From: Chitinophagaceae bacterium
Lineage (GTDB): Bacteria > Bacteroidota > Bacteroidia > Chitinophagales > Chitinophagaceae
Reading direction: 5' to 3'
Length of the DNA: 8,213 nt
Assembly: GCA_025963615.1 (NCBI GenBank)
Contig: JAOQAL010000748.1
Coordinates: 1 to 8,213, forward strand
Part shown: one piece after another, positions 5,717 to 8,213 of the stretch
How positions within the stretch are numbered: the first letter of the stretch is position 1
Layout: each line of letters starts with the position of its first letter
Translations under genes and position numbers: made by a program
Notes under the pieces: generated by a model
What the model saw: only the letters and a program-made list of their open reading frames with translations
What the model was told of the DNA's origin: nothing
The model's database searches: none

Positions 5717-6763
5717 TTACAGATTGATTATTCTCTTTTCAGCGGAACTTAGTAAGGTTGCTTCCAGGATGCGCATTATTTTTATTCCGTCTTCTCCCGG
5801 AACAGGATTGGGCGCCTGCTTTGTCAGGGTTTTATAAACGTCATCAAAATAGCCCATGTAATTACCCGGAGTGGATGTAAGCGCCTCACGGATAGTTTTT
5901 CCGTCTTTTTCAGTGACCAGTAATCCATCCGGTTCAGGCGGCGGCGGGCACCAGCTTTGTTGGGATGGAATAACGTCTTTCAATAGCTGCTGTTCCTGCG
6001 CATCGGAACGTTGTTGCAGGAAAGATCCTTTGGAACCATGAAAAATAAATTCGGCGACAGGTTGTTTTACAAAACAGGATCCTTTTAACCTTACCCGGAA
6101 GCTGGGATAATATAACAGGATCTCGAAATAATCATCCACCGGGCTGCCGTCCCGCATGGCCATTAAATCAGCGAATAACGCCTGCGGCCAACCGAATAAC
6201 TGAAGCGACTGGTCTATCAAATGAGCGCCTAGATCATACGTAGTACCGGCGCCGGGTATTTTGGTTTCTTTATGCAGTTTTCCGCTCAGTTCTGGCCGGA
6301 AGCGGTCAAAGCGGATCTCCACTTCTTTTATTTCGCCCAGTAAATTCTTTTTCAATACTTCTTTCACCGCATTATAGTCCCCATCATAACGCCGGTTTTG
6401 ATATACAAAAAGTGAAACATTTTTTTCCCGGGCAATCGCTGTTAATTCTTCGGCTTCCCGGGAGCTTACCGTAAATGGTTTTTCGACAATAACATTTTTC
6501 CCGTTCAGCATGGCCTGCCGGGCATAATCATAATGCGTTTGTACCGGTGTATTTACAATGATCAGTTCAATGGTTTTATCCCCCAGCAATTCATTTACAG
6601 AACGGTATAGTTTTGAATGCGGGTATTTTTTCCGCGACTCATCTTTACTTCTTTCCACTATGGCAGTCAGTTCAAAGCCAGGATGTGCTTCAATAAACGG
6701 CGCATGAAAGAGCTTGCCACTCATACCATAAGAACAGATGCCGGTCCTGATGATTGTACTCAT
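5717..6763 (-). CDS. Gfo/Idh/MocA-family NAD(P)-dependent oxidoreductase, YdgJ-like
   Basis: This is a 348-residue cytoplasmic dehydrogenase. The N-terminal Rossmann fold has TGICSYGMSGKLFHAPFI (residues 7-24), where the usual middle Gly of GxGxxG is Ser11. The EKPFTV motif (Glu94-Lys95-Pro96) carries the lysine typical of the family. The C-terminal alpha/beta domain holds FDRFRPELSGKL and GAGTTYDLGAHLIDQS with Asp177, His181 and Asp184, then PGNYMGYFDDVYKTL and NPVPGEDGIKIM. By layout and motif wording it is close to E. coli YdgJ and the Bacillus scyllo-inositol dehydrogenases, but substrate is not deducible; an NADP-linked polyol or sugar substrate is likely. It lies 136 bp after the ureohydrolase-like gene, on the same strand, and before insertion of the mobile element was probably tightly linked to dacB. 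Length is normal and there is no sign of damage. Confidence 0.92.
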   Translation of the reverse strand: MSTIIRTGICSYGMSGKLFHAPFIEAHPGFELTAIVERSKDESRKKYPHSKLYRSVNELLGDKTIELIIVNTPVQTHYDYARQAMLNGKNVIVEKPFTVSSREAEELTAIAREKNVSLFVYQNRRYDGDYNAVKEVLKKNLLGEIKEVEIRFDRFRPELSGKLHKETKIPGAGTTYDLGAHLIDQSLQLFGWPQALFADLMAMRDGSPVDDYFEILLYYPSFRVRLKGSCFVKQPVAEFIFHGSKGSFLQQRSDAQEQQLLKDVIPSQQSWCPPPPEPDGLLVTEKDGKTIREALTSTPGNYMGYFDDVYKTLTKQAPNPVPGEDGIKIMRILEATLLSSAEKRIINL

Positions 6764-6899
6764 AAAAAATGTAAAATTTAAAATAGTAAATGTAAAATGT
6801 AAAAGTAACTACAACCCGTAACTTAATCTTCAATTCATAGCGCAGACCCAACCCTTTTTCATTTTATATTTTACATTCTTCATTTTACATTTTACATTT
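6764..6899. other. Inverted heptad-repeat spacer with about 50-bp core
   Basis: The spacer is built from two arrays of 7-bp units in opposite orientation around a less AT-rich core (about 6805-6854). Over 35 bp the left arm (6770-6804) matches the reverse complement of 6862-6896 at 29 of 35 positions, and the third unit is degenerate in both arms. In the transcript of the upstream gene this could fold into a long AU-rich stem ending a few bases before the oxidoreductase ATG. There is no reading frame of interest. Confidence 0.7.
6770..6804 (+). repeat. Heptad tandem array, TGTAAAA type (left arm)
   Basis: Five 7-bp units: TGTAAAA, TTTAAAA, TAGTAAA, TGTAAAA, TGTAAAA. The array starts seven bases from the oxidoreductase start codon, and the A-run between them could be a sixth, decayed unit. 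Confidence 0.75.
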
Positions 6900-6903
6900 T
6901 CAC
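6855..6903 (+). repeat. Heptad tandem array, TTTTACA type (right arm)
   Basis: Seven 7-bp units: TTTTTCA, TTTTATA, TTTTACA, TTCTTCA, TTTTACA, TTTTACA, TTTTCAC. The last unit runs over the stop codon (6900-6902) of the ureohydrolase-like gene, so that gene's stop is part of the array. It is the reverse complement in kind of the left arm. Confidence 0.75.
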
Positions 6904-8042
6904 CCTCTCTCCTGCGCCCTTAACCAACGTTCGGGAATTTCATTACTGCTGGCCAGCAAATAGTCTTTATAACTGCAGGCAATAAAATTTTTGTCCGGCA
7001 ACTGCATCCACCAGCGTCCTGTTTTTTTGCTTTGTAAAAAAATAGTCGCCACTTCAGCGAATGCGGTATGGTATTCATTAAATGAATCTTTTTCATCGAG
7101 CGTCGCTTCTCTTTTGCCCCGGCTTCTCCCATCAACCAGGTACCAAAGCATGTGAGAAATTTGTTTGGCGGTCATTTCTTCTTTATCCAATAGCGGGTCG
7201 TAGCCATAAATACCAACACTGCTCATATTCGGGCTCATACCGGCAAAGCGCATCAGGGTGCAGGCTTCTTCTCCACTCAGGCCATTGGGCGAAAACAAAT
7301 TGGCCGGGGCATAGCTGTGAGCAATGGCGGAAATATCAAAGCTTAAGAAATTGCTGTTACGCAATACCGGTTCCATTTCTTCAATGTTTTCTTTAACATG
7401 CCCCACACGATAACAATCAAATCTCAGTTTATCCATAGTCTCCAGCATTCTCGGATGCACATAATAACTCTGGAAACCGATATGATTATAATGCCGGATA
7501 TAATTGGGTTCGCCGGTAAGCATTTCCATCAAAAAGTTTTCATGACGGAAAGAAGAAGAGATGTTCAGGTCAATCAATGCATCAATACAGGAACCTTCAA
7601 CGATTTTTTTATCATCCGCATATGCATTGTATTGAGTTAATGTAAGATCATGGCTGCCGCCGAGAATTACGACGGTCTTACCATCATTAATCAGGTCGCG
7701 GACGACGGTTTTCAACGCTGCATACGAGTCTGTGTAAAGCGATCCGGTTTTTATATTACCAATATCCGCCAGTTTTACATCGCTGTGCCAATAGTTTAGG
7801 GAATAAAAATGACGCCGTATAATATCAGCTGCTTTTGACTGTCCGTGTATCAGCCCGCTGCCGCGCTGTTCGCCGCAACCTACCAATACAATCTGCGCCT
7901 CGTCGAGGTCAGGAAAATCCTCCTCATCATTATATATATTAATTACATTCCCAACCTGGCCATCTTTATAACCCTCATCAAAATTCAGCTCATGGTTATT
8001 GATCGGCAATAAAAAATCAGAAATATTGAGATAGTCGGACAT
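6900..8042 (-). CDS. Ureohydrolase (arginase/agmatinase/formimidoylglutamase)-family protein with incomplete metal site
   Basis: The start chosen is ATG at 8042 (380 residues); an upstream TTG at 8063 would add seven residues and is less likely. The fold signature is clear: AQIVLVGCGEQRGSG, GGSHDLT (residues 128-134, His131), DALIDLN (154-160) and SFDISAIAHSYAP (from 234). Classical members read GG.H, DAHxD and SxDxDxxDP and bind two Mn(II). Here His131, Asp154, Asp158 and Asp236, equivalent to the ligands of the first metal, are kept. The second-metal ligands are replaced: His by Leu156 and Asp by Ser238. The protein is also longer than a typical arginase (about 300) because of an N-terminal segment of about 45 residues and a C-terminal tail of about 80 with Trp-rich GRWWMQLPDKN. 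It may be a one-metal enzyme, bind a different metal, or be a non-catalytic relative. Cytoplasmic, no signal peptide. Substrate unknown. Confidence 0.88.
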   Translation of the reverse strand: MSDYLNISDFLLPINNHELNFDEGYKDGQVGNVINIYNDEEDFPDLDEAQIVLVGCGEQRGSGLIHGQSKAADIIRRHFYSLNYWHSDVKLADIGNIKTGSLYTDSYAALKTVVRDLINDGKTVVILGGSHDLTLTQYNAYADDKKIVEGSCIDALIDLNISSSFRHENFLMEMLTGEPNYIRHYNHIGFQSYYVHPRMLETMDKLRFDCYRVGHVKENIEEMEPVLRNSNFLSFDISAIAHSYAPANLFSPNGLSGEEACTLMRFAGMSPNMSSVGIYGYDPLLDKEEMTAKQISHMLWYLVDGRSRGKREATLDEKDSFNEYHTAFAEVATIFLQSKKTGRWWMQLPDKNFIACSYKDYLLASSNEIPERWLRAQERG

Positions 8043-8213
8043 GAAGCTGGGATTTACAGGCAAACTAAAGAAAACATAGCTTGCAAAACCGTATTACATT
8101 ATGGCCGTACAGTAGTAAACCTCTTTTAAAAATAAAAATTGAAGTGGCGAGTTGTACTAAGGCAGTCAATTTTCAAACCCCTATTTTCCCTCTTTTTATC
8201 TCTTAGCCCTTCT
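8043..8213. other. Region upstream of the ureohydrolase-like gene, no gene recognised
   Basis: This AT-rich stretch should hold the promoter of the leftward gene set, but no exact TAnnTTTG motif with a partner is visible. An open minus-strand frame of 28 codons runs from the window edge to a TAA near 8127; it has no recognisable content and may be chance. Confidence 0.4.

Noticed and set aside
6728..6733. Loss of NAD(P) binding in the oxidoreductase because Ser11 replaces a Gly of GxGxxG
   Set aside because: The rest of the nucleotide fold and EKP motif are intact, and small residues can be tolerated here; I could not show that it is unusual among close relatives.

Overview
The window looks like chromosomal DNA from a member of the Bacteroidota, most likely the Chitinophagaceae or a close relative. 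The grounds are the style of the secreted Kelch protein with a type IX secretion (T9SS) C-terminal domain, a lipoprotein-type PBP4, the lack of clear Shine-Dalgarno sequences, AT-rich spacers and the sequence character of MutL. This placement is inferred from protein style; no rRNA or other marker gene is present.

Layout. Positions 1-1729 (+) carry mutL, cut at its 5' end by the window edge. It is interrupted at 1253-1258 by two adjacent in-frame stop codons (TAA TGA), which fall inside the conserved DQHA(X)2E(X)4E motif of the C-terminal domain. The frame is open on both sides. The gap 1730-2024 holds a complete 171-bp non-autonomous mobile element (MITE-like) and a strong terminator hairpin. 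Everything after that is on the minus strand. Read in transcription order from the right, it is: a ureohydrolase (arginase/agmatinase)-family protein that lacks two metal ligands, a Gfo/Idh/MocA oxidoreductase of the YdgJ type, a DacB/PBP4 D,D-carboxypeptidase lipoprotein, and a Kelch-repeat T9SS cargo protein.

The most notable content is non-coding. Two copies of one element (1779-1949 and 5547-5716, 171 and 170 bp) have matching 12-bp terminal inverted repeats of the form CATTAYTGTCCG. Each is flanked by a 9-bp target-site duplication (perfect in copy 1, 8/9 in copy 2). Both share an almost identical GC-rich, hairpin-rich core inside much more diverged arms. Copy 2 abuts the stop codon of the oxidoreductase gene. 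Removing it and one duplication would leave only 14 bp before the dacB ATG, so it appears to have split a tight gene pair and may now supply the dacB promoter.

A second theme is tandem repetition with a 7-bp period: five CTCACCA-like units inside the mutL linker, and two inverted arrays of TGTAAAA/TTTTACA units that fill much of the spacer between the ureohydrolase-like and oxidoreductase genes. If mutL is really inactive, mismatch repair would be lost in a genome that carries such repeats.

The four minus-strand genes do not make an obvious single pathway. DacB acts on periplasmic peptidoglycan, the Kelch protein is exported to the surface, and the other two are cytoplasmic enzymes or enzyme relatives with unproven substrates.
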